A DNA stretch of 64,000 nucleotides from Lederbergia sp. NSJ-179 (GCF_022867885.1 NZ_JALIFP010000008.1:95661-159660), one strand, 5' to 3'; positions 7,314-17,056 are shown, counted from the stretch's first letter. A program made the numbers and translations. The notes: generated by a model not told the origin, from the sequence alone.

Positions 7314-8744
7314 CTAGTTTTTCTCGTCATTGGTTATTCGTTCAGGATCTGGCTGTGGTTTTTTAATAAAGAATGCGAACACGAAGCCAACAATGGCAAA
7401 TACTTCTGCAACAACAAATGACATATTCACACCGTGAATCGCGCCATTAAGCCCTTCATCAGGACGGGCAGCCGTAGTCATGACGGTAACAAGTAACGCC
7501 GTTCCAACTGCACCTGCAATCTGGCGCATCGTATTGTTCATCGCAGTACCATGCGGAATTAATCGCGGTGGAAGCTGATTCAATCCTGCTGTTGTAACAG
7601 GCATCATGACCATCGCAATTCCCGCCATTCGACACGCATTGATAATGGCCAGATAAGCGAACGAAGTCTGGTCATTAAACATCGTAAACATAAAAGTGGT
7701 AATGATTAGGATCGCTAGTCCCGTAATGGCTAGATATCTTGCTCCGAATTTATCAAACAATCTTCCCGTTATCGGATTGGCGATTCCCATAATGATTGCC
7801 CCAGGGAGAAGCATTAAACCGGAATGAAGTGCATTAAAACCAAGCATATCCTGCATGAAAAGTGGAAGAACAACAGCTGCGCCGATCATGGAAAGAAATG
7901 TCACCATCCCAAGTACGGTGGTGAGCGCAAACGTTTTATTTTTAAAAACTCGGAATTCCAACATTGGCTGCTCTAGCTTTAATTGTCTAAGGATAAACCA
8001 TACTAAGGCAATGGCTCCAATAATCATAGAAATAATAACATGCATACTTGCCCATCCTTCACTGCCCGCAGAGCTAAATCCGTATAATAAACCACCGAAA
8101 CCAAGAGTGGATAATACAATGGAACTTAGATCAACCTTAGGAAAAGTTTGTTTGGTCACATTTTTTAGTACCATAAAGGCAATCAGAATATCCACTAAAG
8201 CAATCGGAAGAACAACATAGAATAAGCTCTCCCATGGGTATTGTTCTACTAACCACCCTGATAATGTTGGACCAATAGCTGGGGCAAAGGCGATCACCAT
8301 GCCAAACATTCCCATAGCGGTACCGCGCTTTTCTACAGGAAAAATCATAAACAGGATCGTTTGCATTAAAGGCATAATGATTCCCGCACCTGATGCTTGT
8401 AAGATTCTACCTGTTAACAAAATGGGGAAATTGGTTGCCAGCGCACACAAGGCTGTCCCTAATGCAAATAAACCCATGGCAGTAAGAAACAGTTTTCGTG
8501 TCGTAAATCGTCCAATTAAAAAAGCTGTGATCGGAATCATGATGCCGTTCACCAACATGAACGCAGACTGCAGCCATTGAACCGTACTATACTCAATCTG
8601 CAAATCCTTCATAATATGCGGCAGAGCTGTCGCGAGTAATGTCTGATTTAGGATGGCAACGAATGCACCGGAAATGAGTACAATCATAATGGGTGCTTTT
8701 TTCACCTGTGTCGGCGATTGGTAGGAAGTTTGACCAGTTGTCAT
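7314..8744 (-). CDS. DHA2-family MFS multidrug exporter (476 aa)
   Basis: A 14-helix major facilitator of the drug:H+ antiporter-2 group, close to LmrB and other Bacillus drug exporters. The sequence shows the expected features: an N-terminal helix with the LNQTLLATALP motif near residue 35, motif A-like GRFTTRKLF near 82, and motif C-like GPTLSGWL near 160. It is probably located in the cytoplasmic membrane and exports toxic hydrophobic compounds. It has no adjacent regulator; upstream lies about 1 kb of non-coding DNA. The exact substrate cannot be told. Confidence 0.85.
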   Translation of the reverse strand: MTTGQTSYQSPTQVKKAPIMIVLISGAFVAILNQTLLATALPHIMKDLQIEYSTVQWLQSAFMLVNGIMIPITAFLIGRFTTRKLFLTAMGLFALGTALCALATNFPILLTGRILQASGAGIIMPLMQTILFMIFPVEKRGTAMGMFGMVIAFAPAIGPTLSGWLVEQYPWESLFYVVLPIALVDILIAFMVLKNVTKQTFPKVDLSSIVLSTLGFGGLLYGFSSAGSEGWASMHVIISMIIGAIALVWFILRQLKLEQPMLEFRVFKNKTFALTTVLGMVTFLSMIGAAVVLPLFMQDMLGFNALHSGLMLLPGAIIMGIANPITGRLFDKFGARYLAITGLAILIITTFMFTMFNDQTSFAYLAIINACRMAGIAMVMMPVTTAGLNQLPPRLIPHGTAMNNTMRQIAGAVGTALLVTVMTTAARPDEGLNGAIHGVNMSFVVAEVFAIVGFVFAFFIKKPQPDPERITNDEKN

Positions 8745-9718
8745 AATTTTCCCTCTTTCTTTAAAAATAATCCAAGAGTTACACCATAATATTTCGTGTC
8801 TCTAAAAAGATCTGTATTCTGTTATTTTAACAGAGATCTCTTCTCCTGACATCTCTTCATTTGGTTATTGTCCATTGTTTTGGTGTGTTTTGTTGGACTA
8901 AGCATTAAAATCGCTGGAATCGGAAAAGTATTATTTTTGAATCGAGGTCTGAATCAGAAATAATTATTTTTGTTAGATAAACCCAACTTCAGCTTCGCAA
9001 TCGATTTCACATGCATTTATATTTCCGAATAGCAGTAGCATTAAAAAAATCGGCATTGAACCGATTTTTAGAATATCAAATGAAGCCAATATAGAATAAT
9101 CATGAAGATGTCAAAAAACAGGGTATTTACATCTTGTAGGATCTACAAAAAATGAAATTTTATGCACAAAATATACACTGCCTTTTTAACAACTTGAATT
9201 TAGGTACAAGAAGACCTGAATATCGAAAAGGCTTATTTTCAATAAATAGATTGTTAGTTTTAAAATATTCGTTCCTTTCGGGTAACTTTCCTTTAATACA
9301 TCAATTGCATTGATGCTTGCAACAATGGTTGGTTAGAGCTGATTCACAAGGTTGCGTTTTTAATATCCTAGAGCTCCATGACCCCAGCCGCAAGGACAAT
9401 TACCTCAAGGCAATAGGCTTATTTGCAGAGAAACATTGGGATAAATTTGGCAGGATTCAGCCTATCCGACTAAAAAAAAAGGTGTAGACGATCGTGAACA
9501 TTTCTATCGGCTGGCCATGGAAAAAACAACGGTTAGAATGAGGCTCGCGGTATTACATCGGACGAGGGACTTGATAAAATATTCGATAGAGATGCTGTGC
9601 GAGAAGACTAAATTCTATATCTATCCTGTCTCCTCAACCCCAGGCAAAAATCTAACCTGTCAACTCAACCCTATCACTTTCAGGGTAGTTGATATGTTAC
9701 CTTGAACAATAAAAAAAT
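8745..9718. other. Long non-coding stretch, possibly a decayed gene
   Basis: About 1 kb without an intact gene. On the plus strand, 9391-9485 reads as LHDPSRKDNYLKAIGLFAEK and onward to a stop. After one frame change, 9490-9660 continues as a plausible basic protein (DREHFYRLAMEKTTVRMRL and onward). This looks like the remnant of a coding sequence, but I do not recognise the family. The 8745-8880 part must hold the promoter of the exporter gene. Confidence 0.35.
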
Positions 9719-9787
9719 AAGGGTTTCCCAACATTGGCACCTCCGGCACATTAGCCGTGAGAAAACCTCAATGTCGGGAAACCCTTT
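9719..9787 (-). terminator. Terminator downstream of rlmCD
   Basis: A long stem pairs aagggtttcccaacattg with caatgtcgggaaaccctt around a 32-base loop. On the minus strand it is followed by a T-rich stretch. It may work in both directions. Confidence 0.8.
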
Positions 9788-9809
9788 ATTTATGAGCTTT
9801 CTCGCCCTC

Positions 9810-11207
9810 CTAATTATCCACTCGTGACATCAATGCTACACACTCGACATGCGCCGTCATCGGAAACATATCGACAGGCTGGACTTCTAAAGTCTTATAG
9901 CCTCCATCCTCTAGTAGGCGTAAATCACGGGCAAGGGTGGCTGGGTTGCAGGAAACGTACACCACTTTTTTCGGTTTCATTTGTATGATTGTGTCCAAAA
10001 GAGCTTGGTCACAGCCTTTCCGGGGTGGGTCTACGACAAGTACATCCGCTTCGATCCCTTGCTTGTACCAGTTTGGGATAATCACTTCTGCTTCCCCCAC
10101 TGCAAATTCCACGTTTTCCAATCCATTTAGTTCAGCATTTCTCTCAGCATCATCAATCGCTTCGGGAACAATTTCGACTCCGTATACTTTTTTCGCCTTT
10201 TGCGCGAGAAAGAGCGAGATTGTGCCAATTCCACAGTATGCGTCAATCACGGTTTCCGCACCGTTCAGATCTGCGTATTCCAGTGCCTTCTCATATAAAA
10301 CCTTTGTTTGCTCTGGATTGACTTGATAGAACGAGCGCGCAGAAATCGCGAATTGAATGTCGCCAATATAATCAGTAATCGTTTCACTACCCCAAAGCAC
10401 CTTTGTCTCGTTTCCAAAAATCACGTTCGTCCGTTTAGAATTGACGTTCTGTACAATCGATTTGAGATTAGGTATGACCTCTACCAATTCTGCGACAATC
10501 TTTTTCCTATTTGGCAGTTCCGATGTCCTTGTAATGAACACGATCATCGTTTCACCGGTTACTTTTCCGTAGCGTGCCATCACATGTCGCAGCAACCCTT
10601 TATGCGTTTTTTCATCATACGGTTTGATCCCGTATTTTCCACAAATCTCTTTCACCTTTTTTAATACATGGTCATTTTCCTCCACCTGAATCAGACATTC
10701 TTTCATATCGATAATGTCATGCGTTCGTTGTCGGTAAAAACCACCGATTAATCCGCCTTCCCTTTCCCCTATAGGAACTTGCGATTTATTTCGATATCGC
10801 CATGGTTGGGCCATTCCCAAAACAGGATGTATGGTGACATCTTCTATTTTTCCAATCCGTTGTACACAATCACGAACTTGTTTTTCCTTGGCCATTAATT
10901 GTCCTTCATAGCTTAAATGCTGGAGTTGACAGCCTCCACATTCCTCATAAATCGGGCATTCAGGAATGACCCGATATCGACTTTTTTCATAGATTTCCAT
11001 GATTTTCCCAAACCCATAGCCTTTATTTAGTTTGGTTACCTTCACTCTCGCTTTTTCACCTGGTAGTCCATTGGCAATAAAAAGCGGATAACCTTCCACT
11101 TTGGCTACACCATTTCCATCATGCGTTAAATCCTCAAAAGTGACATCGATGATTTGATTTTTTTGAACTGGTCGTTGTGCTTTCCCCATTGTTGTCGTCC
11201 TTTTCAC
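9810..11207 (-). CDS. rlmCD: 23S rRNA (uracil-C5)-methyltransferase RlmCD (465 aa)
   Basis: TrmA/RumA-family SAM-dependent RNA methyltransferase. Its parts, in order, are an N-terminal TRAM domain (about residues 15-75), the iron-sulfur cysteines C84, C90 and C93 plus a fourth near 172 (MKECLIQ), the SAM-binding motif [12 protein letters not shown] near 318, the DPPRKGC motif and the catalytic cysteine in [13 protein letters not shown]. subtilis RlmCD (YefA) modifies U747 and U1939 of 23S rRNA; the same role is inferred here. In B. subtilis it lies beside dgkB, but here the two are separated by about 15 kb. Confidence 0.93.
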   Translation of the reverse strand: MKRTTTMGKAQRPVQKNQIIDVTFEDLTHDGNGVAKVEGYPLFIANGLPGEKARVKVTKLNKGYGFGKIMEIYEKSRYRVIPECPIYEECGGCQLQHLSYEGQLMAKEKQVRDCVQRIGKIEDVTIHPVLGMAQPWRYRNKSQVPIGEREGGLIGGFYRQRTHDIIDMKECLIQVEENDHVLKKVKEICGKYGIKPYDEKTHKGLLRHVMARYGKVTGETMIVFITRTSELPNRKKIVAELVEVIPNLKSIVQNVNSKRTNVIFGNETKVLWGSETITDYIGDIQFAISARSFYQVNPEQTKVLYEKALEYADLNGAETVIDAYCGIGTISLFLAQKAKKVYGVEIVPEAIDDAERNAELNGLENVEFAVGEAEVIIPNWYKQGIEADVLVVDPPRKGCDQALLDTIIQMKPKKVVYVSCNPATLARDLRLLEDGGYKTLEVQPVDMFPMTAHVECVALMSRVDN

Positions 11208-11507
11208 TTAAAATGGAAACATTTTTCCTTCCTTATCAATATGCTCTTTCAGTTTTGGGTTGTTTATTTCGGAGTAATTTACAATATCAAAAAAATAAGG
11301 AAGTGGGTATTCTTCGTTTAATAATTCATTTAATTGAAAGACTGTTTTATTTGTTACCTTCTGTCCATATATCGCAAGATCGACATCTGAACCCTTTTTA
11401 TAATTGCCCAAGGCCCTACTCCCAAACACAATGGCTTTTTCAATTTCCTCAAAGGTGTTCAATGCTTTTGTTATATAATAAAAGTCTTGATCTATTAAGC
11501 CAAACAT
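11208..11507 (-). CDS. MNT-type minimal nucleotidyltransferase (MntA-like antitoxin, 99 aa)
   Basis: A DNA polymerase beta-superfamily nucleotidyltransferase with the signature GSRALGNYKKGSDVDLAIYG (about residues 31-50: GS motif and DxD metal ligands). In HEPN-MNT modules such proteins neutralise a HEPN RNase, for MntA by AMPylation. The ATG at 11505-11507 overlaps the TGA of the HEPN remnant upstream, the usual operon arrangement; a TTG one codon earlier is also possible. The partner is now only a scar, so this is an orphan antitoxin-like gene. It ends next to the rlmCD start. Confidence 0.8.
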   Translation of the reverse strand: MFGLIDQDFYYITKALNTFEEIEKAIVFGSRALGNYKKGSDVDLAIYGQKVTNKTVFQLNELLNEEYPLPYFFDIVNYSEINNPKLKEHIDKEGKMFPF

Positions 11508-11594
11508 CAATCTACTTCCTTCGACAGTTTTTCATACATTCGGTTCAAAGTTTTCAAATCTTTGCCGCCAACGAATATCTTTCAGTGGTTCCAT
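11507..11594 (-). pseudogene. HEPN-domain toxin remnant (HI0074 family), internally deleted
   Basis: It starts with ATG and reads MEPLKDIRWRQRFENFE, the characteristic beginning of the HI0074 nucleotidyltransferase-partner (HEPN) family. A few codons later the frame shifts to RMYEKLSKEVD with a stop that overlaps the start of the nucleotidyltransferase gene, resembling the normal C-terminal end. The intact family is about 130 residues, so roughly 100 codons, including the RX4-6H RNase motif, are gone. Confidence 0.65.
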
Positions 11595-11668
11595 ATATTC
11601 TTCCCTACTCTCACCATATTATGGTAGATAATATTCTTGGAGATTCACTTTAACTTCCACTTTACTCC

Positions 11669-11878
11669 CTACTTTAATGCATCCTTCAGCTTTTCAAGTT
11701 CCGCCTCACTTAATGTAACACCTTTCCCCATTTTCTCATGGTTGGGTGCCCAATCACGTATATCATATTTCGGCTCACGACCATTCCAGCTAATTAGATT
11801 CAGTTCTTTTGTCCATCCTTTGGGTGATTCTGAGAGGACAGCAATTTGTTTTGTGATTTCAAATTGAATATCTGCCAC
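11669..11878 (-). CDS. ydbC: YdbC-like PC4-family DNA-binding protein (69 aa)
   Basis: A small protein of the YdbC/PC4 (YdbC_PC4) family of single-stranded nucleic-acid binders. The conserved run KELNLISWNGREPKYDIRDW is followed by the HEKMGKG motif. I chose the GTG at 11876-11878: AAAGGAG lies 7 bases upstream and the family begins with ADI. The ATG two codons earlier sits only 2 bases after that site. It is monocistronic as far as can be seen. The function in Bacillus is not well defined. Confidence 0.82.
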   Translation of the reverse strand: MADIQFEITKQIAVLSESPKGWTKELNLISWNGREPKYDIRDWAPNHEKMGKGVTLSEAELEKLKDALK

Positions 11879-12055
11879 TTCCATTCTCCTTTCCTACAAA
11901 ACGTATGTGCATAATGTTTTTATACTCATCTTATCATAAATTCCTTTACATCCATAACAACTGCGGAGAGAAAATTCTTATATTCTCGCCAATCGCACTG
12001 GCAGGACCTTTTCCCACTTTAAAAATTGGCCTTACTCTATATTATTTCCATCAAA

Positions 12056-12103
12056 AAAAAAAAAAAAAACGGCCCTCCACCGCAATGAATCAGTGGGGGC
12101 CGC
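12056..12103 (-). terminator. Terminator of the marR-ftsH operon
   Basis: The stem cggccctccac / gtgggggccg is followed on the minus strand by a run of about 17 T (seen as the poly-A tract 12053-12069). Confidence 0.9.
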
Positions 12104-12113
12104 TCTTTTACTA

Positions 12114-13949
12114 TTATAGATTCGATTCTTTTGCTGTTAGGATGGTCATGAATTCTTCGCCGGAGATCGTTTCTTTTTCTAAAAGGTATTTCGTTAGTTC
12201 GTGCAATTTCTGTTTATTATCCTCTAAGATTTGAATAGCCTTCTTGTGGCAGGATTTAATGATTTTTAAGACTTCATCATCAATTTTTGCGGCTGTTTCT
12301 GCCGATACCAAGAGCGAGGTGTCTCCGCCTAAATACGGATTATTCACGGTTTCGAGTGCCATCATGTCAAATTCTTCACTCATTCCAAATCTCGTGACCA
12401 TGGATCTTGCAATTTTCGTTGCTTGTTCAATATCATTGGATGCCCCTGAAGTGACCCGGTTAAAGATAATCTCCTCAGCCGCACGTCCCCCCATAAAGGT
12501 CGTGATTTTATCCAAGGCTTCTTCTTTACTCATGAGCACTTTTTCGCCTTCTTCTATTTGCATCGTATAGCCTAATGCACCTGATGTTCTCGGGATGATG
12601 GTGATTTTATGCACAGGTGCGGAATGGCTTTGTTTTGCCGCAACTAAAGCATGTCCAATTTCGTGATAGGAGATCGTTAGTTTGTCCTTCATTGTAATTA
12701 AAGAATTTTTGCGCTGATAGCCAGCTAGTACAACCTCTACCGACTCTTCCAAATCAGCTTGGTTTACTTCATTTCGACCCATTTTTACCGCGCGAAGTGC
12801 TCCTTCATTGATCATATTGGCCAAATCGGCTCCGGAGGCTCCTGATGTTGCTCTAGCGATCGCATTAAAGTCAATATCATCCGCAAATTTTACCTTTTTT
12901 GCATGAACCTTTAATATTTCTTCCCGACCTAAAAGATCCGGCAGTTCTACCGGTACACGTCTATCAAATCTTCCTGGTCTAAGGAGAGCTTTATCAAGGG
13001 TATCAGGCCTGTTGGTTGCGGCTAAAATGACAACCCCTTTATCTGCATCAAATCCATCCATTTCCGTTAAAAGCTGATTAAGGGTTTGTTCTCTTTCATC
13101 ATTGCCACTAGGACCGCCTGAATTTCGGTTTTTCCCGATTGTATCGATCTCATCTATAAAAACAATACATGGAGCTTTTGCTTGGGCTTGTTTAAATAGA
13201 TCTCTGACTCTCGCAGCCCCCATTCCGACAAACATTTCCACGAATTCAGAACCTGATATGGAAAAGAAGGGAACCTTTGATTCACCTGCAACCGCTTTTG
13301 CGAGCAATGTCTTCCCTGTCCCTGGTGGGCCAACTAACAGAGCACCTTTCGGAATATTAGCGCCAATTTCTTGATATTTTTTTGGATTGTGAAGAAAATC
13401 AACAATTTCTTGTAAAGCTTCCTTCGCTTCTTCCTGCCCCGCCACATCGGCAAAGGTTTTACCTGTTTGCGCTTCTACATACACTTTCGCATTACTTTTT
13501 CCAAAAGTCATTGCATTTGCGCCACCACCAAGCTTGCCCTGTAATTTCCGTGCGAAAAATTGGCCGAGCGCAATAAAAATCACTAAAGGCAGGATCCAAG
13601 CTAATAGAAACTTAAAAAGTGGTGAGGTTTCTTTTGGAATCACCCTTGTAAATTTTACCTTAGCATCATAAAGTCGATTGACAAGGTCTGGATCATCCAT
13701 TCGTCCTGTGACAAATACATCTTCTCTTCCACTGCCATCGACAACGGTATAACCGATTTGATTATCTTGTATTTCAACGGAACTTATATTTCCTTGTTCA
13801 ATTTGTGTTAGAAAGGTGCCATAATCAACCTGTGTGACTTTTTCCTTTATGATAAAGGGAAAGACAAAAGCGTTTAGGATCATGACAACCATCATGGCGA
13901 TTAAAGCATAATAGATGAGTGGCTTCTTCGGATTCTTTTGTATGTTCAT
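12114..13949 (-). CDS. Second FtsH-type membrane AAA+ zinc protease (611 aa)
   Basis: The full FtsH architecture is present: membrane helix (residues 11-34), extracytoplasmic domain (35-110), second helix (112-131), AAA+ module with Walker A GPPGTGKT at 207-214 and Walker B DEID at 266-269, second region of homology ([19 protein letters not shown]), and the protease domain with HEIGH at 429-433. The length is slightly short of typical FtsH. The gene is not next to hpt/tilS, where the housekeeping ftsH of Bacilli sits. Instead it follows a marR gene by 14 bases and was probably acquired or duplicated for a stress-specific task. Removal of damaged membrane proteins is a family role; its inducer is unknown. 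Confidence 0.88.
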   Translation of the reverse strand: MNIQKNPKKPLIYYALIAMMVVMILNAFVFPFIIKEKVTQVDYGTFLTQIEQGNISSVEIQDNQIGYTVVDGSGREDVFVTGRMDDPDLVNRLYDAKVKFTRVIPKETSPLFKFLLAWILPLVIFIALGQFFARKLQGKLGGGANAMTFGKSNAKVYVEAQTGKTFADVAGQEEAKEALQEIVDFLHNPKKYQEIGANIPKGALLVGPPGTGKTLLAKAVAGESKVPFFSISGSEFVEMFVGMGAARVRDLFKQAQAKAPCIVFIDEIDTIGKNRNSGGPSGNDEREQTLNQLLTEMDGFDADKGVVILAATNRPDTLDKALLRPGRFDRRVPVELPDLLGREEILKVHAKKVKFADDIDFNAIARATSGASGADLANMINEGALRAVKMGRNEVNQADLEESVEVVLAGYQRKNSLITMKDKLTISYHEIGHALVAAKQSHSAPVHKITIIPRTSGALGYTMQIEEGEKVLMSKEEALDKITTFMGGRAAEEIIFNRVTSGASNDIEQATKIARSMVTRFGMSEEFDMMALETVNNPYLGGDTSLLVSAETAAKIDDEVLKIIKSCHKKAIQILEDNKQKLHELTKYLLEKETISGEEFMTILTAKESNL

Positions 13950-13963
13950 GTATGTTTTCTCCT

Positions 13964-14413
13964 TTATTCGAATGACGACTTCTCATTTTCTCCAAACTTT
14001 TGTAGTAGTTTGTTTAATTTTTGTAACCCAATCATAATATCATTCAAGGTCTGTGCTGATTCTTCTGAGAGTTTTTCAATGATGACTTGATCGATATAGG
14101 ATACGATTTCGCTTCCCTTTTCAGTAAGGATAACCAACACAACTCTTTCATCCTCTGGATTCCTTACCCGTTCTAAAAATTCCCTTTTCTCTAACTTTTT
14201 ACACATGGTCGATATATTTGTACCTGCCATTTTTATCCGATTTGCGAGACTTCCAATTGTATGAGAACCATTCTGGTGGATTTCTAAAAGTATTCTTACT
14301 TGTAGCATCGTCAAACCAAATCGTTCAATAATCGGATTAAAGGCAATATTGGTATTTTCGTTTATTTCTCTCGTATAACACAAAAGAAATGTCTTAAACT
14401 CATCGGCATCCAT
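13964..14413 (-). CDS. MarR-family transcriptional regulator (149 aa)
   Basis: A winged helix-turn-helix regulator. The DNA-binding part runs from about residue 33 to 100, with the recognition region MAGTNISTMCKKLEKREFLER and the wing RNPEDERVVLVILTEKG, both typical of MarR. It is the first gene of a two-gene operon with the FtsH-type protease. A perfect palindrome 45 bases before its start is a likely autoregulatory operator. MarR proteins usually respond to phenolics, oxidants or drugs; the ligand here is unknown. Confidence 0.85.
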   Translation of the reverse strand: MDADEFKTFLLCYTREINENTNIAFNPIIERFGLTMLQVRILLEIHQNGSHTIGSLANRIKMAGTNISTMCKKLEKREFLERVRNPEDERVVLVILTEKGSEIVSYIDQVIIEKLSEESAQTLNDIMIGLQKLNKLLQKFGENEKSSFE

Positions 14414-14458
14414 AAAGACCCTCCATCAATTATAGACCATAATATATATGTTTAATAT

Positions 14459-14477
14459 ATAATATAGTTTATATTAT
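14459..14477. promoter_or_regulatory. Palindromic operator upstream of marR-ftsH
   Basis: Perfect inverted repeat ATAATATA-GTT-TATATTAT, 45 bases before the marR start codon, in an A/T-rich promoter region. Size and symmetry fit MarR-type operators. Confidence 0.6.
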
Positions 14478-14593
14478 TCATACGAAGTTTTCAATAAAAA
14501 AGAAAGAAGCAATTTTTGTCAATTAAGAGGGGGGAAAAAGTGAAGACGGAGAAATCTCCTATAATAAAGAGGAAACGAACCACATTAAAAAGA

Positions 14594-14629
14594 AGCCAGT
14601 TCCCGCATTATTTTTGAAAGAACTGACTC
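14594..14629 (-). terminator. Probable terminator of the 14709-15044 gene
   Basis: The stem agtcagttc / gaactggct is followed by cttctttttaa on the minus strand. It is moderate in strength and has one G-U pair. Confidence 0.55.
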
Positions 14630-14708
14630 TATGATTATATAGTGGATTCTATTAATACCTGGCAAATTTCATCTTGAATGCTCGTCATCGATCCTTTAAT
14701 GTAATTAT

Positions 14709-15044
14709 TCATCTAAAACATAGCCAGTTGGTTCCCAAACCGCTATCCCCGCTCTTGTTTTTGGCTTCCCCATTGGGATTTCTCTCGTCGGTTTCCTCTG
14801 TTAATGAGCCGGATGGATGAAGAGGGACAGGATGCTCGCTGAATGCCGGGTATATCTTCTCCTTTTTCAATATAATGGGGCGAAGGCTTGAAAATTCCCT
14901 TTCCCCAGTTGCTGTCGAAGCGATCGTTACCTGAGCAGCATCTAAACGAAACCACGGTTGATTTTTCATAGCAAAAAAAAGCACCGCACAGAAAGCAATA
15001 AAGAGGATGAGATACGTTTTGCTTAATTTTCTTTTCCGTTTCAA
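14709..15044 (-). CDS. Membrane-anchored protein of unknown function (about 111 aa), possibly truncated
   Basis: A basic N-terminus (KRKRKLSK) precedes one hydrophobic helix and an extracytoplasmic tail of about 80 polar residues ending GTNWLCFR. I chose the TTG at 15042-15044 because GGAAGGAAGG lies 8 bases upstream; the open frame reaches back to a TTG at 15074. No family was recognised. A short cytoplasmic basic stretch plus a single helix is the usual beginning of exported or sortase-like proteins. The tail shows no domain, so it may be the remains of a longer gene. Confidence 0.4.
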   Translation of the reverse strand: MKRKRKLSKTYLILFIAFCAVLFFAMKNQPWFRLDAAQVTIASTATGEREFSSLRPIILKKEKIYPAFSEHPVPLHPSGSLTEETDERNPNGEAKNKSGDSGLGTNWLCFR

Positions 15045-15101
15045 ATGCTTGAACCTTCCTTCCTGCCATCGCAACTTATGAGAGGATTTCCCTATGTCAT
15101 A

Positions 15102-15818
15102 TCATGGCTTTCCACTTTGCCAAACATTCACAAGGAAATCAATATTGGGATAATCAGATCTTTTTAGCTGATCAATCACTTGCTGGATATCATAATCAAC
15201 GCGCACAAGCGAAGTTTGAAAATGGCCATCTTGAATATCAATTAGACAGTAGGATGCTTTGCTTACCCCATCAAAAGGTAAACCAACGCTCCCGAGATTA
15301 ATCACCGCTTTCCCATTTAAAAAGCGAATATAAGGTGTATGAATATGACCGTAAAGGTAAATGTCTGCTTCAGTGGTCATTAGTTTTTCTTGTAAATGAT
15401 CATCACTTGCATATGGTTGGACAACATCAAATAAACTATCCGGCGTGGCGTGAAAAGCATAAATTTGAACACCGTTCACATCAGTATTCACTTCGGTTGG
15501 CAGATTTTTTAAATAGTCCCTATCCGCCTCATCCAATTGCGAATAGGTCCATTCCCGCTCTTTTCTCATGATATCCAAAGCTTGTCCCGGTACCTCCCCT
15601 ACCTCGATGCCTCTGACAACCCATTCATCTGCATTTCCTTTAATGACGGGACAATCTAAAGATCGGACTAACTCAAGCGACCGCTTTGGCTCTGGACCCC
15701 GATAGCAAAGATCCCCTAAGACAAAAACTTGGTCTACCGCCTTTTCCTTCATATCCTTTATCACCGCTTCTAAAGCGGTTGCATTCCCATGAATATCTGA
15801 AATAAAGGCAATTTTCAT
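15102..15818 (-). CDS. Metallophosphoesterase, YfcE/MJ0936-like (238 aa)
   Basis: A calcineurin-type phosphoesterase with all metal-site motifs in order: SDIHGN (7-12), LGDLCYRGP (about 34-42), GNADE (61-65), FHATPDS and YGHIHTP. It probably acts as a cytoplasmic phosphodiesterase or phosphatase; the natural substrate of this subgroup is generally unknown. The start is ATG with a GGAGATG ribosome binding site. It follows galE on the same strand with a gap of about 130 bases and may be separately transcribed. Confidence 0.85.
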   Translation of the reverse strand: MKIAFISDIHGNATALEAVIKDMKEKAVDQVFVLGDLCYRGPEPKRSLELVRSLDCPVIKGNADEWVVRGIEVGEVPGQALDIMRKEREWTYSQLDEADRDYLKNLPTEVNTDVNGVQIYAFHATPDSLFDVVQPYASDDHLQEKLMTTEADIYLYGHIHTPYIRFLNGKAVINLGSVGLPFDGVSKASYCLIDIQDGHFQTSLVRVDYDIQQVIDQLKRSDYPNIDFLVNVWQSGKP

Positions 15819-15949
15819 TCAGAACATCTCCTTACTCATTATAAATAAAAAGCTTATCGCATTATCTTTGATTATTCCATTCACAGCGATTTACTGCAAT
15901 GATTTTCTCTTTTGCTGTCGAGTGAAAAGAATAAGGCGCTAATCCGTAT

Positions 15950-16975
15950 CTATTGTTCCTTTCTACTCTCATAACCATAAGGATTTTGGGTTTGCCATTT
16001 CCAAGCATCTCTACACATTTCCTCTATTCCTTTACTTGCTACCCATCCAAGTTCTCGTTTGGCTTTGGAAACATCTGCGAAGCTTGCTGCGATATCACCT
16101 GGGCGGCGTTCAACTATTTTATATGGGATTTTTAAGCCCGATACTTTTTCAAAGGCTGCAACTAATTCTAATACACTATATCCTTTTCCGGTACCGAGAT
16201 TATAGGTCTCTACTCCGGTTGTAGTCATCATTTTTTCAAGTGCTTTGACATGGCCTTTGGCAAGATCGACGACATGAATATAATCCCGTATTCCCGTCCC
16301 ATCACGGGTTGGATAATCATTTCCATAAATGGATAAGACCTGCAATTTCCCTATTGCCACTTGGGTGATATAGGGCATAAGATTATTCGGAATCTCTTTT
16401 GGATTTTCGCCAATCTTGCCACTTTCATGAGCCCCAATTGGATTGAAATATCGTAAAAGCGCGATGCTCCAGTTTGGATCAGATTGAAAAAGGTCTCTTA
16501 ATATTTCTTCAATCATTCGTTTTGTGCGACCATATGGGTTGTTTGCCCGCAGACTTGCTTTCTCACAAATTGGTACTTGCTCCGGAATTCCGTATACGGT
16601 TGCAGAAGAACTAAAGACGAAATGTTTCACATCATATCTCTTCATCATTTCACACAAGTTAACAGTGCTCAAAATATTGGTTTGGTAATAGGATAGAGGA
16701 AACAGGACCGACTCCCCTACTGCCTTTAAACCAGCAAAATGAATGACCGCCTCAATCTGATTTTGCTGAAACACGGTTTCCAAGCTTTTCTTATCCAATA
16801 AATCAAGCGAATAGACCGTCAGTTTTTTCCCCGTTATCTCCATCACTCGTCTTAATGATTCTGGATGGCTGTTACTAAAGTTATCAATGACAATCACGTC
16901 ATAACCTGCATCTAATAATTCAAGACATGTATGACAGCCGATATAACCGGCCCCGCCTGTGACAAGAATGGCCAT
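15950..16975 (-). CDS. galE: UDP-glucose 4-epimerase
   Basis: Extended short-chain dehydrogenase, 341 residues, the normal length. The NAD-binding GGAGYIG is at residues 7-13; the catalytic residues are S124, Y148 and K152 (NPYGRTK). It interconverts UDP-glucose and UDP-galactose, supplying galactose for cell-wall or exopolysaccharide synthesis or for galactose use. No other Leloir or polysaccharide genes lie nearby, so it acts as a stand-alone housekeeping copy here. A strong hairpin with T tracts (17023-17056) sits 48 bases before its start. Confidence 0.92.
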   Translation of the reverse strand: MAILVTGGAGYIGCHTCLELLDAGYDVIVIDNFSNSHPESLRRVMEITGKKLTVYSLDLLDKKSLETVFQQNQIEAVIHFAGLKAVGESVLFPLSYYQTNILSTVNLCEMMKRYDVKHFVFSSSATVYGIPEQVPICEKASLRANNPYGRTKRMIEEILRDLFQSDPNWSIALLRYFNPIGAHESGKIGENPKEIPNNLMPYITQVAIGKLQVLSIYGNDYPTRDGTGIRDYIHVVDLAKGHVKALEKMMTTTGVETYNLGTGKGYSVLELVAAFEKVSGLKIPYKIVERRPGDIAASFADVSKAKRELGWVASKGIEEMCRDAWKWQTQNPYGYESRKEQ

Positions 16976-17022
16976 TCGTCCCCCAGCCCCTCACTCTTAT
17001 TTTTTCCATTCCTTCATCCGGA

Positions 17023-17056
17023 AAAAACGAATGAGCATCTGCCTCATTCGTTTTTT
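17023..17056. terminator. Bidirectional-looking terminator hairpin in front of galE
   Basis: The stem aaaaacgaatgag / ctcattcgttttt has T runs on both strands. A possible promoter (tatacat) lies just upstream on the minus strand near 17060-17090, so the hairpin could lie in the galE leader. It could equally stop read-through from the oxidoreductase gene. Confidence 0.7.

Noticed and set aside
9517..9705. 62-residue plus-strand open frame as an intact gene
   Set aside because: No ribosome binding site, and the coding-like signal begins before its ATG in the same frame, so it is better seen as part of a broken sequence.
14630..14708. T-box leader or other riboswitch
   Set aside because: The conserved T-box bulge (AGGGTGGNACCGCG-like) and specifier features are absent here and elsewhere in the window.
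14743..15069. Alternative 108-residue frame overlapping the 14709-15044 gene
   Set aside because: Its translation is cysteine-rich and lacks the coherent basic-plus-helix start seen in the other frame.
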